Shown here: piece by piece, positions 25,885 to 35,154 of the stretch
Numbering within the stretch: position 1 is the first letter of the stretch
Layout: each line of letters starts with the position of its first letter
Assembly (NCBI RefSeq): GCF_000282975.1
Contig: NZ_ALJC01000128.1
Coordinates: 124,001 to 188,000 of the forward strand
DNA: 64,000 nucleotides
From: Pseudomonas psychrophila HA-4
GTDB lineage: Bacteria; Pseudomonadota; Gammaproteobacteria; Pseudomonadales; Pseudomonadaceae
Direction: 5' to 3'
Notes under the pieces: model-generated
Databases searched by the model: none
What the model was told of the DNA's origin: nothing
The model's input: only the letters and a program-made list of their open reading frames with translations
Translations under genes and position numbers: made by a program

Positions 25885-26601
25885 TTACACCACGAGCGTC
25901 ACGGCCAGCGGTAAAAACACCGCCGTGCCCACGCCCATTAAACTCATCGCCAACGCTGCAAAAGCGCCGCACTCCTCGCCCTCATGCAAAGCCACCGAGG
26001 TGCCCACTGCGTGAGCGGTCATGCCCAGCGCCATGCCACGTGCTTCTGGGCTGTGCACGCCTAGCAGGTTCAACAGGCCCGGGCCAAAAATCGCCCCAAT
26101 CACCCCGGTAATCAGCACAAATACCGCGGCCAGCGCTGCTACACCGCCAATTTGTTCGGCCACCAGCATCGCAATCGGCGAGGTCACCGACTTGGGCGCC
26201 AAGGTCATCAGCATCATGTGCTCGGCACCAAACCACCACGCCAGCAGCACCACCAACCCGGTGGCCAACACCCCGCCAATCACCAGCGTAGTAAAAATGG
26301 GCCAGAACAGCTGACGAATTCGTCGCAGGTTGAGGTACAGCGGTACCGCCAACGCCACGGTCGCCGGGCCCAGCAAAATACTTAGGATTTCAGTGCTCTT
26401 GCGGTATTCGGCATAGGTCAGGCCGCAACTGACAAGCACCCCGATCACCAGCAACATGCTGGCCAGCACCGGCTGTAAAAAGATCAACCGGGTTTTTTCA
26501 TACGCCGCGAGCACCAACTGGTAGGCACCCAAGGTAATACCGATACCAAACAACGGATGGTGGATCACGGACTGCCAAGCAGCTTGCCATTCCACGCTCA
26601 T
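25885..26601 (-). CDS. lrgB: LrgB/CidB family membrane protein
   Basis: The 238-residue integral membrane protein has about seven hydrophobic segments and the LrgB signatures SVTSPIAMLVAEQIGG and GPGLLNLLGVHSPEARGMALGMTAHAVGTS. LrgAB/CidAB pairs were named as holin/antiholin-like regulators of cell lysis; related proteins transport pyruvate or glycolate. Which applies here is unknown. Its start overlaps the lrgA stop by 4 bp (ATGA), so the two subunits are translated together. Confidence 0.92.
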   Translation of the reverse strand: MSVEWQAAWQSVIHHPLFGIGITLGAYQLVLAAYEKTRLIFLQPVLASMLLVIGVLVSCGLTYAEYRKSTEILSILLGPATVALAVPLYLNLRRIRQLFWPIFTTLVIGGVLATGLVVLLAWWFGAEHMMLMTLAPKSVTSPIAMLVAEQIGGVAALAAVFVLITGVIGAIFGPGLLNLLGVHSPEARGMALGMTAHAVGTSVALHEGEECGAFAALAMSLMGVGTAVFLPLAVTLVV

Positions 26602-26960
26602 GGCCGCTCCTCACTCGCGCTGTGCGGCTTGAGCAAGCGCTGCATCAACACACCGACAAACGCCATTGAGATCAACAGAGACAAGACCAACGCACCGGCA
26701 ATGGCCCAAAAATCGGCGGCAATATCGGCCGCATAGACCATCACCCCGACCGCAGGTGGCACCAGTAAAAGAGGCAGATAACGCAACAGGCCTTTGGCCG
26801 CCTCGTTCAAAGGCTCACTGACCTGGCCAGACACCAACAGATACACCAATAGCAGCAACAAGCCGATAATCGGCCCGGGCAGCACGGGAATGAACAAGTG
26901 ATTGAGGGCGGTGCCAAGCAATTGAAACAGCACCAACCATGTCAGGCCGCGTAACAGCAT
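26598..26960 (-). CDS. lrgA: LrgA/CidA family membrane protein
   Basis: The 120-residue protein has four hydrophobic helices and the family motif IPVLPGPIIGLLLLLVYL near the N-terminus. It is the small partner of LrgB. The gene is the first of the lrgA-lrgB-LON-domain run and is divergent from the MORN-repeat lipoprotein gene, with 185 bp between their starts. It overlaps lrgB by 4 bp. Confidence 0.92.
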   Translation of the reverse strand: MLLRGLTWLVLFQLLGTALNHLFIPVLPGPIIGLLLLLVYLLVSGQVSEPLNEAAKGLLRYLPLLLVPPAVGVMVYAADIAADFWAIAGALVLSLLISMAFVGVLMQRLLKPHSASEERP

Positions 26961-27145
26961 CTCTCATCTCCAGCGATTTTTTTTGCGCCGCATTATAAGC
27001 ACGTCCCGGCAAACCTCACCGAAGCGGATCACGATCTGCGTTCACCTGAGCGCAAACAAAGAATATGTGCGCATGTTTCATCTGCTCCTATAGACAGCCT
27101 CCATTGCTGCGGCATACTCGGCAGCCTAACTATCCGGATCCCGCT

Positions 27146-28831
27146 ATGCGCCCACTTGCCCCCCTTGCTTTGACCCTGCTACTGACGGCCTGTGGCGATG
27201 GCGAATCGCTATTGCCGCCTGACGCACGCCTGCCCGATGGCGGCCGCTATCGGGGTGAAGTGGTCAACGGGTTGCTGCAAGGTCAGGGCCGCATCGACTA
27301 CCCCAATGGCAGTTGGTACGCAGGCCAGTTCAAAAATGGTCAATGGCAAGGCCAGGGCGAGTGGCATGGTAGCAATGGCGAGGTCTACGTCGGGCATTTC
27401 GAGCAGGGCCTGTTTAATGGCCAAGGCAGCCTGAGCACCCACAACAGCAGTTATGTCGGCGGCTTCAAGAACGGTCGGCGTGAAGGTGAAGGAACGCTTA
27501 AAGAAGGCGGCATGAGCTATCGCGGAGAGTTCAAGGATGACGAGTTTTCCGGGCTTGGCCATCTAGAGCTGGAAGACGGCAGCCAGTATCAAGGCCAGTT
27601 TGCCAACGGCAAGCCTAATGGCGAAGGCAAACGCAGCGATGCCACCGGCAATGAATTCAGCGGCCACTTTGTTAATGGTCAACTGGAAGGTAACGGTATT
27701 TTCAACAGCGCCGACGGCGATCAATACGTCGGGGCGTTCAAAAACAACCAACTGAACGGCAAAGGTCGTTATGAGAACGCCGACGGCGATGTCTGGATCG
27801 GCGAATTCAAAGACGGCGCGCTCACCGGCAAGGGTGAACTGATCGGCATTGATGGCAGCCATTATCGCGGCATGTTCAACGAGTGGCGCTTCAATGGCCC
27901 CGGCCACCTGAGCATGGCCGATGGCAGCACCTATGTCGGTGATTTTGCAGCCGATACGTATCAGGGCAACGGCACCTTGACCTTAAGTGATGGCACCGTC
28001 GAAAGCGGCTACTGGCTCAATGGCCAACGGGTGCGGGACGCCAAAGGGGGCGTGCTGCCCGACCCGCTTGAATTGGGCTTGCTCAATCAAGGCGAGTTGC
28101 TCAATCAGGCGCTGGAGGCAGTTCCCGCCTCAACCCCGGCCATTGAGCTGTACAGCTTGGTAGTGGCTGGCGATGGCAAGCAAAGCGTTTTCATGCGCGA
28201 GGCCGACTACGTCAACGACATGCTCGCCAGCCGTTTCGGCAGCCGCGGCCATATCACGCTGGTCAACCATCGAGACCACCTGATGGATCGCCCCATGGCG
28301 ACCCGCGAAAACCTGCACCGTGCCGCCAAAACCCTGGCCGAACGTACCGGCCCGGAAGACTTGGTGTTCATCTACCTGACCAGTCACGGCACGCAAGAAC
28401 ATGAGTTGGTGCTGGACCAACCACGGCTGGAGTTGGCCGATTTGCCCGCCGACGACTTAGCCGCCGCGCTGGCCCCCCTAAAGAATCGCGACAAGGTCAT
28501 TGTGATTTCATCCTGCTACTCGGGCGGTTTTATCCCGGCACTTAAGGACGAAAGAACCCTGATCATGACAGCCTCCCGGGCCGACCGCGTATCGTTTGGC
28601 TGCTCGGAAGAAGCCGACTTCACGTATTTCGGCAATGCCTTGTTCGCCCAAGCACTCAATCAGACCGATGACTTGCAAAAGGCCTTCACGCTGGCTCAAC
28701 AGTTCATCACCGAGCGCGAGCAAACGGATGGCTACGAAGCCTCCGAACCTCAAATCTGGGCGCCCAAAGGCGTTCTAAATCACTGGCAACGTTTGCGTCA
28801 GCAACAAGCCAAACAGGCATTGCATAAATAG
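27146..28831 (+). CDS. MORN-repeat lipoprotein with C-terminal caspase-like (C13) peptidase domain
   Basis: Starting at ATG 27146, the 561-residue product has a lipobox (LLTAC, Cys16). Eleven consecutive MORN-type repeats (YxGxFxNGxxxGxGxxxxxDG) run from about residue 30 to 290. A linker leads to a clan CD cysteine peptidase domain with the dyad histidine in LTSHG (His414) and cysteine in SSCYSGG (Cys457), the C13/legumain-like arrangement. MORN repeats usually bind lipids or proteins. The predicted product is therefore an envelope-anchored protease with a beta-hairpin scaffold; its substrate is unknown. Similar proteins occur in other pseudomonads but are little studied. Confidence 0.88.
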   Translation: MRPLAPLALTLLLTACGDGESLLPPDARLPDGGRYRGEVVNGLLQGQGRIDYPNGSWYAGQFKNGQWQGQGEWHGSNGEVYVGHFEQGLFNGQGSLSTHNSSYVGGFKNGRREGEGTLKEGGMSYRGEFKDDEFSGLGHLELEDGSQYQGQFANGKPNGEGKRSDATGNEFSGHFVNGQLEGNGIFNSADGDQYVGAFKNNQLNGKGRYENADGDVWIGEFKDGALTGKGELIGIDGSHYRGMFNEWRFNGPGHLSMADGSTYVGDFAADTYQGNGTLTLSDGTVESGYWLNGQRVRDAKGGVLPDPLELGLLNQGELLNQALEAVPASTPAIELYSLVVAGDGKQSVFMREADYVNDMLASRFGSRGHITLVNHRDHLMDRPMATRENLHRAAKTLAERTGPEDLVFIYLTSHGTQEHELVLDQPRLELADLPADDLAAALAPLKNRDKVIVISSCYSGGFIPALKDERTLIMTASRADRVSFGCSEEADFTYFGNALFAQALNQTDDLQKAFTLAQQFITEREQTDGYEASEPQIWAPKGVLNHWQRLRQQQAKQALHK

Positions 28832-28888
28832 GTTGAACAGCAAGGCCGCAAAGAAGGACTAAGCTGAATGTATGAAGGGAGAACTCGC

Positions 28889-29530
28889 ATGTACTTGACG
28901 CCTCAGCACATTCTGCTCGCGGGAGCCACGGGCTTGACGGGTGAGCTTCTGCTCGACCGCCTGCTCAACGAACCGACCATCAAGCGCGTGCTGGCACCCT
29001 CGCGCAAACCGCTGGCTGCCCACCCGCATCTGGAAAACCCCGTGGGTGACCCGGCCGTATTTTTGCCGCAACTGAGCGGCCAGGTAGAGGTAGCCTTCTG
29101 CTGCTTGGGCACCACCATCAAACAGGCAGGCTCAGAACAAGCGTTTCGTGCCGTGGATCACGACATGGTCGTGGCCTTTGCCAAACGCGCCCTGGAAATG
29201 GGGGCGCAGCACCTGATCGTTATCAGCGCAATCGGCGCCGATCCAAAATCCTCAGTGTTCTACAACCGGGTCAAAGGCGAGATGGAGCAATCGTTGCGCG
29301 CTCAAGGCTGGCCACAATTGACCATTGCTCGCCCGTCACTGCTGATTGGCGAGCGCCAGGAAGAACGCCCCGTGGAAAAAATTGCGGGCACGCTGTCCAA
29401 ATTGATTCCGGGTAAGTACCACGGCATCGAAGTGTGCGAACTGGCCCGAGCCTTGTGGCGACTGGCGCTGGAAGAGCAAAAAGGTGTGCGGGTCGTTGAG
29501 TCGGATGAGTTACGTAAGTTAGGCAAGTAA
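28889..29530 (+). CDS. NAD(P)-binding Rossmann protein (atypical SDR, NAD(P)H-binding)
   Basis: The 213-residue product opens with a dinucleotide-binding motif LLAGATGLTGELLL, and has CCLGTTIKQAGSEQAF and a YNRVKGEME segment with Tyr and Lys in the short-chain dehydrogenase spacing, so catalysis is possible. It resembles the HTATIP2/YbjT type of atypical SDRs. The substrate is unknown. ATG 28889 has a GGGAGAA site 6-8 nt upstream and is preferred to ATG 28868. It is the last backbone gene before the AT-rich island. Confidence 0.87.
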   Translation: MYLTPQHILLAGATGLTGELLLDRLLNEPTIKRVLAPSRKPLAAHPHLENPVGDPAVFLPQLSGQVEVAFCCLGTTIKQAGSEQAFRAVDHDMVVAFAKRALEMGAQHLIVISAIGADPKSSVFYNRVKGEMEQSLRAQGWPQLTIARPSLLIGERQEERPVEKIAGTLSKLIPGKYHGIEVCELARALWRLALEEQKGVRVVESDELRKLGK

Positions 29531-29573
29531 TGCTACAAACTGAAGGTCTTGTTGGCTTTGGCCCAATGGGGAA

Positions 29574-29586
29574 GCTAATAAGACAG
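29574..29586 (+). repeat. Left 13-bp direct repeat flanking the AT-rich island
   Basis: GCTAATAAGACAG occurs here, 43 bp after the NAD(P)-binding gene, and again at 41329-41341 directly beside the yceK-like stop codon. The two copies bracket exactly the AT-rich gene cluster. The flanking bases differ (GAA/CAT here, TTG/TTA there), so the match is limited to 13 bp. Confidence 0.7.
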
Positions 29587-29674
29587 CATGCTGCCTGGAG
29601 AACCTTCACAGAGCTCCAGCAGCGCTCTGCCTTTCTATATGAGTACTCATAGCGTCATTTCTAGGTCCGTCACT

Positions 29675-31141
29675 CTACGAATGGCGTTCGCTGCACACGC
29701 CATTTGCAATATCAAAATACCGAGTGCCCACGTTCTCAACAAACCGTGCATCATGAGAAACCAAGATAGCAGCTGGGTTAAGACGCAGGACTGCACTTTC
29801 CAGCATTTCTTGAGAACTAATATCCAAATGGTTAGTGGGTTCGTCGAATATTAAAAAATTGGGCTTCATTAATCGAAGCGCCAAAATTGCCAGACGAGCA
29901 CGCTCGCCATAACTAAGCTTCCCTATTTGCTTCTGAGTCTCCAGATATGAAAACCCTGAAGAGGCCAGCTTACTTATTGCTTGTTGGTGGCTAAGACAAA
30001 AACTTTCAGTGATAAAATCTAAAACCTGAGACCCAACAGGCAATAATGAAAGCTCTTGATCAAGCACACCGACCCTGACAGATGGCCCAAGCTTGATACA
30101 AGGATCATTATTCGCACAAATAGCTCTGACTAGAGAACTTTTACCACTCCCATTAGCACCACAAAAAACAACCCTGTCGCCTTGATTAACCACAAGTTCT
30201 TTAAGCACAAACAATAAATCACCGCCCTCCGCGCACACGTTTAAATCTTTAATTTGAAGTATTCTCTTTCCCGCAAATTCGTCTACTGCCAAGGCAATAT
30301 CACGATCTTTGACGACTTGCTTTTCAGGCAACCTCATTTCTAAACTTTTAATTTTTCTTTCAATTTGCTTAGCTTTTTGCAGGGCTCTATCACTGTAATT
30401 ATTAACGCCTATCTGGCGCTGAAGCTTGGCACTTTTTTTGAGCCTTTCAATTTCGTTGACACCGTCAGCCCTCGCAGACAGCAAAGCCTGTTCCTGTTCC
30501 AATAGCAACCGTTTGGCTTTCGTATAAGGCACGTCAAAACAAGATGCACGTCCGCCACTCAGTAAGACGGTGGCATTGGTGATGGCATCAAGAAAAGCCC
30601 TATCATGACTGATCAGCGCAAACGTTGTAATCAATTGACTGTCTCGAAGCAAAGAGGAGACAAGAGCAATATGTGAGTAATCTAAATGATTAGTAGGCTC
30701 ATCCAACAACAACACATCAGGTTCCATAATGATTGCTTTAGCTATCATTACCATTTTTTTCCAGCCGCCACTTAATTGAGCGAAAAGCAAATCCCGATCG
30801 CTCATTGGAAAGTGCATCAATTCAAGCACATAATGAACACGCCATTGGTCCGTAACCGGGTCATCCAGACACGCCGACAACATATTGACCGGAGTTAATT
30901 CATTCCAACAACTGTTGAACCCTTGCTCCACATACTCGTAACGCAAGCCCTTAGCAAGAGTTATACGCCCGTCATAATCTTCCAACTGCTTAACAATGCA
31001 GCGTAAAAGCGTACTTTTCCCGACACCGTTATCTCCCACAATACCTATTCGATCTCCAGCCTCGATAGACATATTTATATTTGAAATAAGCGGCTTTTCG
31101 TTAAACCTTAAAGAAACATTATCAAGACGAATTAATGGCAT
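29675..31141 (-). CDS. ABC-F family ATPase, candidate ribosome-protection/self-resistance protein
   Basis: This 488-residue soluble protein has two ABC modules and no membrane domain. Module 1: Walker A GDNGVGKS (36-43), signature LSGGW (123-127), Walker B DEPTNHLD (147-154). Module 2: GANGSGKS (328-335), LSYGE (409-413), DEPTNHLD (433-440). The charged linker between them (about 205-275) is the P-site tether position that ABC-F proteins insert into the ribosome. The length matches Lsa/Vga-type antibiotic-resistance ABC-Fs. It is the last gene of the island and overlaps the adenylating enzyme by 10 bp. Self-protection is inferred from context; a housekeeping translation factor is the alternative. 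Confidence 0.88.
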   Translation of the reverse strand: MPLIRLDNVSLRFNEKPLISNINMSIEAGDRIGIVGDNGVGKSTLLRCIVKQLEDYDGRITLAKGLRYEYVEQGFNSCWNELTPVNMLSACLDDPVTDQWRVHYVLELMHFPMSDRDLLFAQLSGGWKKMVMIAKAIIMEPDVLLLDEPTNHLDYSHIALVSSLLRDSQLITTFALISHDRAFLDAITNATVLLSGGRASCFDVPYTKAKRLLLEQEQALLSARADGVNEIERLKKSAKLQRQIGVNNYSDRALQKAKQIERKIKSLEMRLPEKQVVKDRDIALAVDEFAGKRILQIKDLNVCAEGGDLLFVLKELVVNQGDRVVFCGANGSGKSSLVRAICANNDPCIKLGPSVRVGVLDQELSLLPVGSQVLDFITESFCLSHQQAISKLASSGFSYLETQKQIGKLSYGERARLAILALRLMKPNFLIFDEPTNHLDISSQEMLESAVLRLNPAAILVSHDARFVENVGTRYFDIANGVCSERHS

Positions 31142-32556
31142 AACGCGTTAACTCCCCATTCACGAACAATGCATCGCCGCTTGTACGACTTTTGCATCGG
31201 AAACACGTCAACGTCACGATGCACTACCTGAATGGGGTAGCCAAATAAACACGATAGCCTCTGTTCGAAATCGTCCACTATGTCAGCCATTTTTTTGTAA
31301 GGCTGTCCTACATAGTGAGTCAGTAACTCAACCAACTCTGAACTTTTTTGTACCACTCGAAATTTTCGCAGGGTGCGGTCTGGTGTTATTAATATGTCAT
31401 CTACGGCAGCAAGGACAGATGCACTTGGAACAACCACATGATCGCGAGTGAGAAAGGCGTCGTCACGCCGTCCGTTTATTTCATCAATGGACGAACACAT
31501 ACACCCACACGCACAGAGCGTGCTAAGACTGCTCTTTTTGGCAACATCCCCATGATCGAAACGTATTAAGGGCATCAGCTCATTATTAAGGTCTGTACAC
31601 ACCACACTTCCAAATCCATGCGTATCAGCGTCCACAATTTCAAGATAAACCCCGTCTTCAATAACATGGTACTGACCCTGAGCACATTGCGTAGCGATCA
31701 TGCCAATCTCTTCAGAACTGTACTCATCGAGTACGGGGACGCCCAAAGCCATAGAGTAATAGTTTCGCTCAGCGTGCGTGCTACTTTCAGAGTTCGTCAA
31801 AATGGCTTCAACGCCACTCATTTTTACCGCGACCTTGTGCTTGAGTATCAAAGGCAGATAACTGGGCAAAGTAACAATGAGCCGGGGCCGTAATAACAAA
31901 AGGTGCTCGCCCAAAGGGGTGTCAGGGAGCAGGTCGGGCAACTGGAACGTGCGGTACTTTCCGTGCAATGACGAAAATGCCAAACCAGAATGATGAAGCA
32001 TGTACACCCAATCGTTTTCTTGCAGGGGGCGCTTTAAACTGGTGCTATAAAAACGCATGACCTGCAGGTGATCTAGAATAATATCGTCATCATCGCTATA
32101 GACCGTGAACGGTTTTCCACTTGAACCCGATGTTCTGGAGGTATTGGCAATGTCAACAAGATCAGGATCATTAACCCTGTCACGGGGATCGACGCTATTG
32201 AGATGATCTTTGGTTACAACAGGAAGCCGCTCAAAATCGGAGAATTTTTCAATACAACCTACTTCGTAACCACATGCGCTATACAAGTCATGATAAAAAG
32301 GAACGTTTTTAAAAGCATTGCTCACAAGATTCTGAATTTTAATAAGTTGATACTTTTTTATATCAGCGCTTCGTCTGAATAAAAACTCACCCATCCCCCC
32401 GGATTTCTTTGACCATTCATCCAGACACTTCCCTTGAAGATCATACGAGTCAGTAGAACGTCTCCCTACTCGGTCTGCCAATTCTTTGAGAACTTTAAGC
32501 TTGCCTATTCCTTGCCGTGGGCCATACAGCCCTTCTAGAACATAAAACTTTCCCAT
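31132..32556 (-). CDS. PaaK-like adenylate-forming enzyme (phenylacetate-CoA ligase family)
   Basis: The 474-residue product belongs to the adenylate-forming superfamily, closest in layout to PaaK/CapK proteins. Visible motifs are the P-loop TSGSSGKP (142-149), YSSEE (279-283), RFDHGD (332-337), GRRDD (362-366) and a C-terminal QKSYKRR with a candidate catalytic lysine. Four alternating cysteines (C348, C350, C352, C354) lie where PaaK relatives often have a CxCG site. It should activate a carboxylic acid as an acyl-adenylate for transfer to CoA or an amine. No carrier protein is encoded nearby. ATG 32556 has a GGAAGAG site and the gene overlaps the ABC-F gene by 10 bp. Confidence 0.85.
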   Translation of the reverse strand: MGKFYVLEGLYGPRQGIGKLKVLKELADRVGRRSTDSYDLQGKCLDEWSKKSGGMGEFLFRRSADIKKYQLIKIQNLVSNAFKNVPFYHDLYSACGYEVGCIEKFSDFERLPVVTKDHLNSVDPRDRVNDPDLVDIANTSRTSGSSGKPFTVYSDDDDIILDHLQVMRFYSTSLKRPLQENDWVYMLHHSGLAFSSLHGKYRTFQLPDLLPDTPLGEHLLLLRPRLIVTLPSYLPLILKHKVAVKMSGVEAILTNSESSTHAERNYYSMALGVPVLDEYSSEEIGMIATQCAQGQYHVIEDGVYLEIVDADTHGFGSVVCTDLNNELMPLIRFDHGDVAKKSSLSTLCACGCMCSSIDEINGRRDDAFLTRDHVVVPSASVLAAVDDILITPDRTLRKFRVVQKSSELVELLTHYVGQPYKKMADIVDDFEQRLSCLFGYPIQVVHRDVDVFPMQKSYKRRCIVREWGVNALCH

Positions 32557-32702
32557 TACATTACTCTTCCGTTATTGTTTTATTATAAATTATTTTATAT
32601 AACCTCAAACACAGAACCCCGCCACACATCAAGTACCTGCGGACATTGTGATACTTATTGGCGGGCCTATTTCTGGTTCAAAAACTCAATGCACGCACCG
32701 AC

Positions 32703-34325
32703 TCAGAAAACTAGTTCCTGCGTAGAGTGTTCATCTATAAAAAGAGCTTCAGGCGCAAATGAAAGTTGTTCTAGATAATCACTCAATGTACTGACAATAA
32801 TATTCGTCAGACGCTCCATGAGTAATGAATCTTCCTCGCCTATAGAGAATCGCAGGTAGGAAGGCATGTCATCTGCCATAGCGGTCGCTGAAACACGGGT
32901 GGTTATGAACCCATAACTAACGCCCTTTGTAATGGGCACACGACACTCACGACAACGTTGCAACAAAACATCAATAAATAGTTCCAATAGCACGCGATCA
33001 TTGAATGCTTCATTTTTCATTTTAAGCGCTACGACACACCCTCCATGTTTCCAGCCAAGATCGAACCAATTCGATGGATAAGATAAATCAGTATGAGCAG
33101 CAATATGACTGTTAGCTAATAGCATCTTTTTAAAAAATTGAGCATTGCCACTCAGTATGCTCATTCGTCTCAGATACAATTCACGACTGTACACTGGAAA
33201 TTTACCCACACCCGATTGATAAAGTACAGTTCCGGTATTACGTCGATGGATGCTCATTTGAGAAATGTATTTTTTGCTTGCCACCACAACTCCGAGCATC
33301 TGCAAATCAAGGCCTAACTGCAGATATTTTGTCCCACTTTCATAATAAAGTATCGAAGGATGGTTCTCGGCGTTAAAGACAGAGAATACATCCATGCCTC
33401 CAGATACCATCGTCCCATCAATAACAAGCCATTTATCTCGCCAATCGAATAACTCAATCTTCTTAGCCAAAGACTTGAAATCACAAATATCAAGAGATAT
33501 GTTATTCGCCATTGGGTCAATAAAAAAAACGCGAGCGCGCGCTGAGTTAACCACATCTATAAACTCATCCAACCCCCAAGACTCTGCGCAAATCAACTCA
33601 ATATGCTTGAGTCTTTTAAGTTGCTCTTGCGCTTCGAAATAAATATAAGGGCTTGTAACAACTCTAGTGCCCGCGAACAAAACAGTGTCCAGCAAAAAAC
33701 TCTCGATGACCGTGTAAGCAGCTTGCCCTGAAGAGGTAAGTAACAAATCATGTGTATCACTATTAAATCCCATTCCTTGTAGCAAACTCTGCTCAGCTTC
33801 TCGTAACGATAATGATCCATAGCGCTCATAGTTAACAGCCGAACTTGTATTCTCACGCGGATCAAAAAACATAACGCATCCACTCTGATCGCTACTGGCA
33901 CTGCACCAGGTTAAGCAATTTTTCAAAAAAGAATATTCTTGAATCATCAAGCGATATGCATTGCACGCCAAGGCAGGCGCAAGTCCCCTCCCTATAAGCT
34001 CCTTCAAACGTAACTGAACACTGGCAATGCGCCCGACAACATAGTTAACACTTTCATGGTCTACAAAAAGATTATCGACTACGGCAAGCAGCACATGATT
34101 TTCTGTCGCGAGCAAAATTTTCTTGAACTTTACATCCAGCTCTACGAGTAGTTCATACCAAATTGAACCCACCTCATGCTGCAAGGCTATTGCTTCAGGA
34201 CGTAAGTATTGCTCATCACAGGTATTTCCGTTTATTACTCGATAAATATTCGTCCGCTTGCCCATCATTGATTGAACTGTATTCTCAGAATTTTCTTGTT
34301 GTTTTCCCGCGCATTCAATACTCAT
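32703..34325 (-). CDS. Large PLP-dependent enzyme of the Cys/Met-metabolism fold with N-terminal extension
   Basis: The 540-residue product has a PLP fold-type I domain from about residue 150: SSGQAAYTVIES (cofactor phosphate region, near 199), the aspartate in VIDGTMVSGG (about 303) and the candidate Schiff-base lysine in ESGTKYLQLGLD (Lys333). These resemble cystathionine gamma-synthase-like enzymes, which act on beta- or gamma-substituted amino acids. The first 150 residues are an unfamiliar helical extension. ATG 34325 is chosen for its GAGGAAAC ribosome site; ATG 34355 would add ten residues. Its substrate and reaction (elimination, replacement or condensation) cannot be read from sequence. 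Confidence 0.8.
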   Translation of the reverse strand: MSIECAGKQQENSENTVQSMMGKRTNIYRVINGNTCDEQYLRPEAIALQHEVGSIWYELLVELDVKFKKILLATENHVLLAVVDNLFVDHESVNYVVGRIASVQLRLKELIGRGLAPALACNAYRLMIQEYSFLKNCLTWCSASSDQSGCVMFFDPRENTSSAVNYERYGSLSLREAEQSLLQGMGFNSDTHDLLLTSSGQAAYTVIESFLLDTVLFAGTRVVTSPYIYFEAQEQLKRLKHIELICAESWGLDEFIDVVNSARARVFFIDPMANNISLDICDFKSLAKKIELFDWRDKWLVIDGTMVSGGMDVFSVFNAENHPSILYYESGTKYLQLGLDLQMLGVVVASKKYISQMSIHRRNTGTVLYQSGVGKFPVYSRELYLRRMSILSGNAQFFKKMLLANSHIAAHTDLSYPSNWFDLGWKHGGCVVALKMKNEAFNDRVLLELFIDVLLQRCRECRVPITKGVSYGFITTRVSATAMADDMPSYLRFSIGEEDSLLMERLTNIIVSTLSDYLEQLSFAPEALFIDEHSTQELVF

Positions 34326-34383
34326 TATTAAGTTTCCTCGGAGGGTAGTACTCATCTCGAACAGATTTTAGCTGCCGTGAAAA

Positions 34384-35154
34384 TCAACCACCAATGCTGT
34401 CAAAGCGTGCAAACAATCGATAAATCATTTTCAACACTAAAGCAAAACACACTACAACAATCAAACCATAGGTAATGACCAGCCCCGTGAGGCCATGATA
34501 AAGCGCATCAAGTGCAACGGAGGCAAACACGACCATGGGCAGAACAAGAACAAAAAAATGCAAAAGACCTTGCGAATAAAATGTTGAAGGTAATAAAGCA
34601 AAATTGAAGATGGACAAATGAATGTAGTCCACGGGCAATTGCCTTTGTGTCAGAAAGGAAAAAGCATTAAGTGCCAGCAAAAATACCAGATTTGCCAACA
34701 CACCGAGCACCATGACTATCAGGTACACACCTGTATTAAAAGTACTTTTCCAGAATGGTTCAAAGCGCACCACCTCCAACATCAAACACACGCCAATAAA
34801 TAGTATTGCCGCAATAATGTAATAGGCTTTGCACCACCTAAATAAAATGATCACCATTAAACTTATAGGCTTCACAAGCAATACATCAGCCTTGCCACGA
34901 GTCAGCTCGCCGAAAAAATCAGTGATTGCAAATTTAAAAAAACCAACAACCAAGCTTCCTATCGCATAGGAGACAAAAAAAACCAACAACCAATTCCCAT
35001 CCCCCACCTCAAATGCAACCAAAGAATTGATCACATCAAAAAACACGAACTGAATGCTGTAAGCCAATACAATAGCAAGGATGACGCCCAGTAAATTCGC
35101 CTTGTAACGGAGCTCTCCCTTGATCGCATTCAATATCAATAAATATATATGCAC
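34384..35154 (-). CDS. ABC-2 type permease (second subunit)
   Basis: This 256-residue protein has six hydrophobic segments and belongs by layout to the ABC2_membrane_6 (DUF990) permeases, which occur as non-identical pairs beside one DrrA-like ATPase. The GRGKADVLLVKPISL-type region after the second helix pair is typical of the family. The start is GTG 35154, placed 5 nt after GGAGG and directly after the first permease's TAA stop. It would form half of the exporter channel with its neighbour. Confidence 0.87.
   Translation of the reverse strand: MHIYLLILNAIKGELRYKANLLGVILAIVLAYSIQFVFFDVINSLVAFEVGDGNWLLVFFVSYAIGSLVVGFFKFAITDFFGELTRGKADVLLVKPISLMVIILFRWCKAYYIIAAILFIGVCLMLEVVRFEPFWKSTFNTGVYLIVMVLGVLANLVFLLALNAFSFLTQRQLPVDYIHLSIFNFALLPSTFYSQGLLHFFVLVLPMVVFASVALDALYHGLTGLVITYGLIVVVCFALVLKMIYRLFARFDSIGG

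Noticed and set aside
29588..29854. Plus-strand frame at the left island border
   Set aside because: It overlaps the ABC-F 3' end on the other strand and has no family similarity that I recognise.
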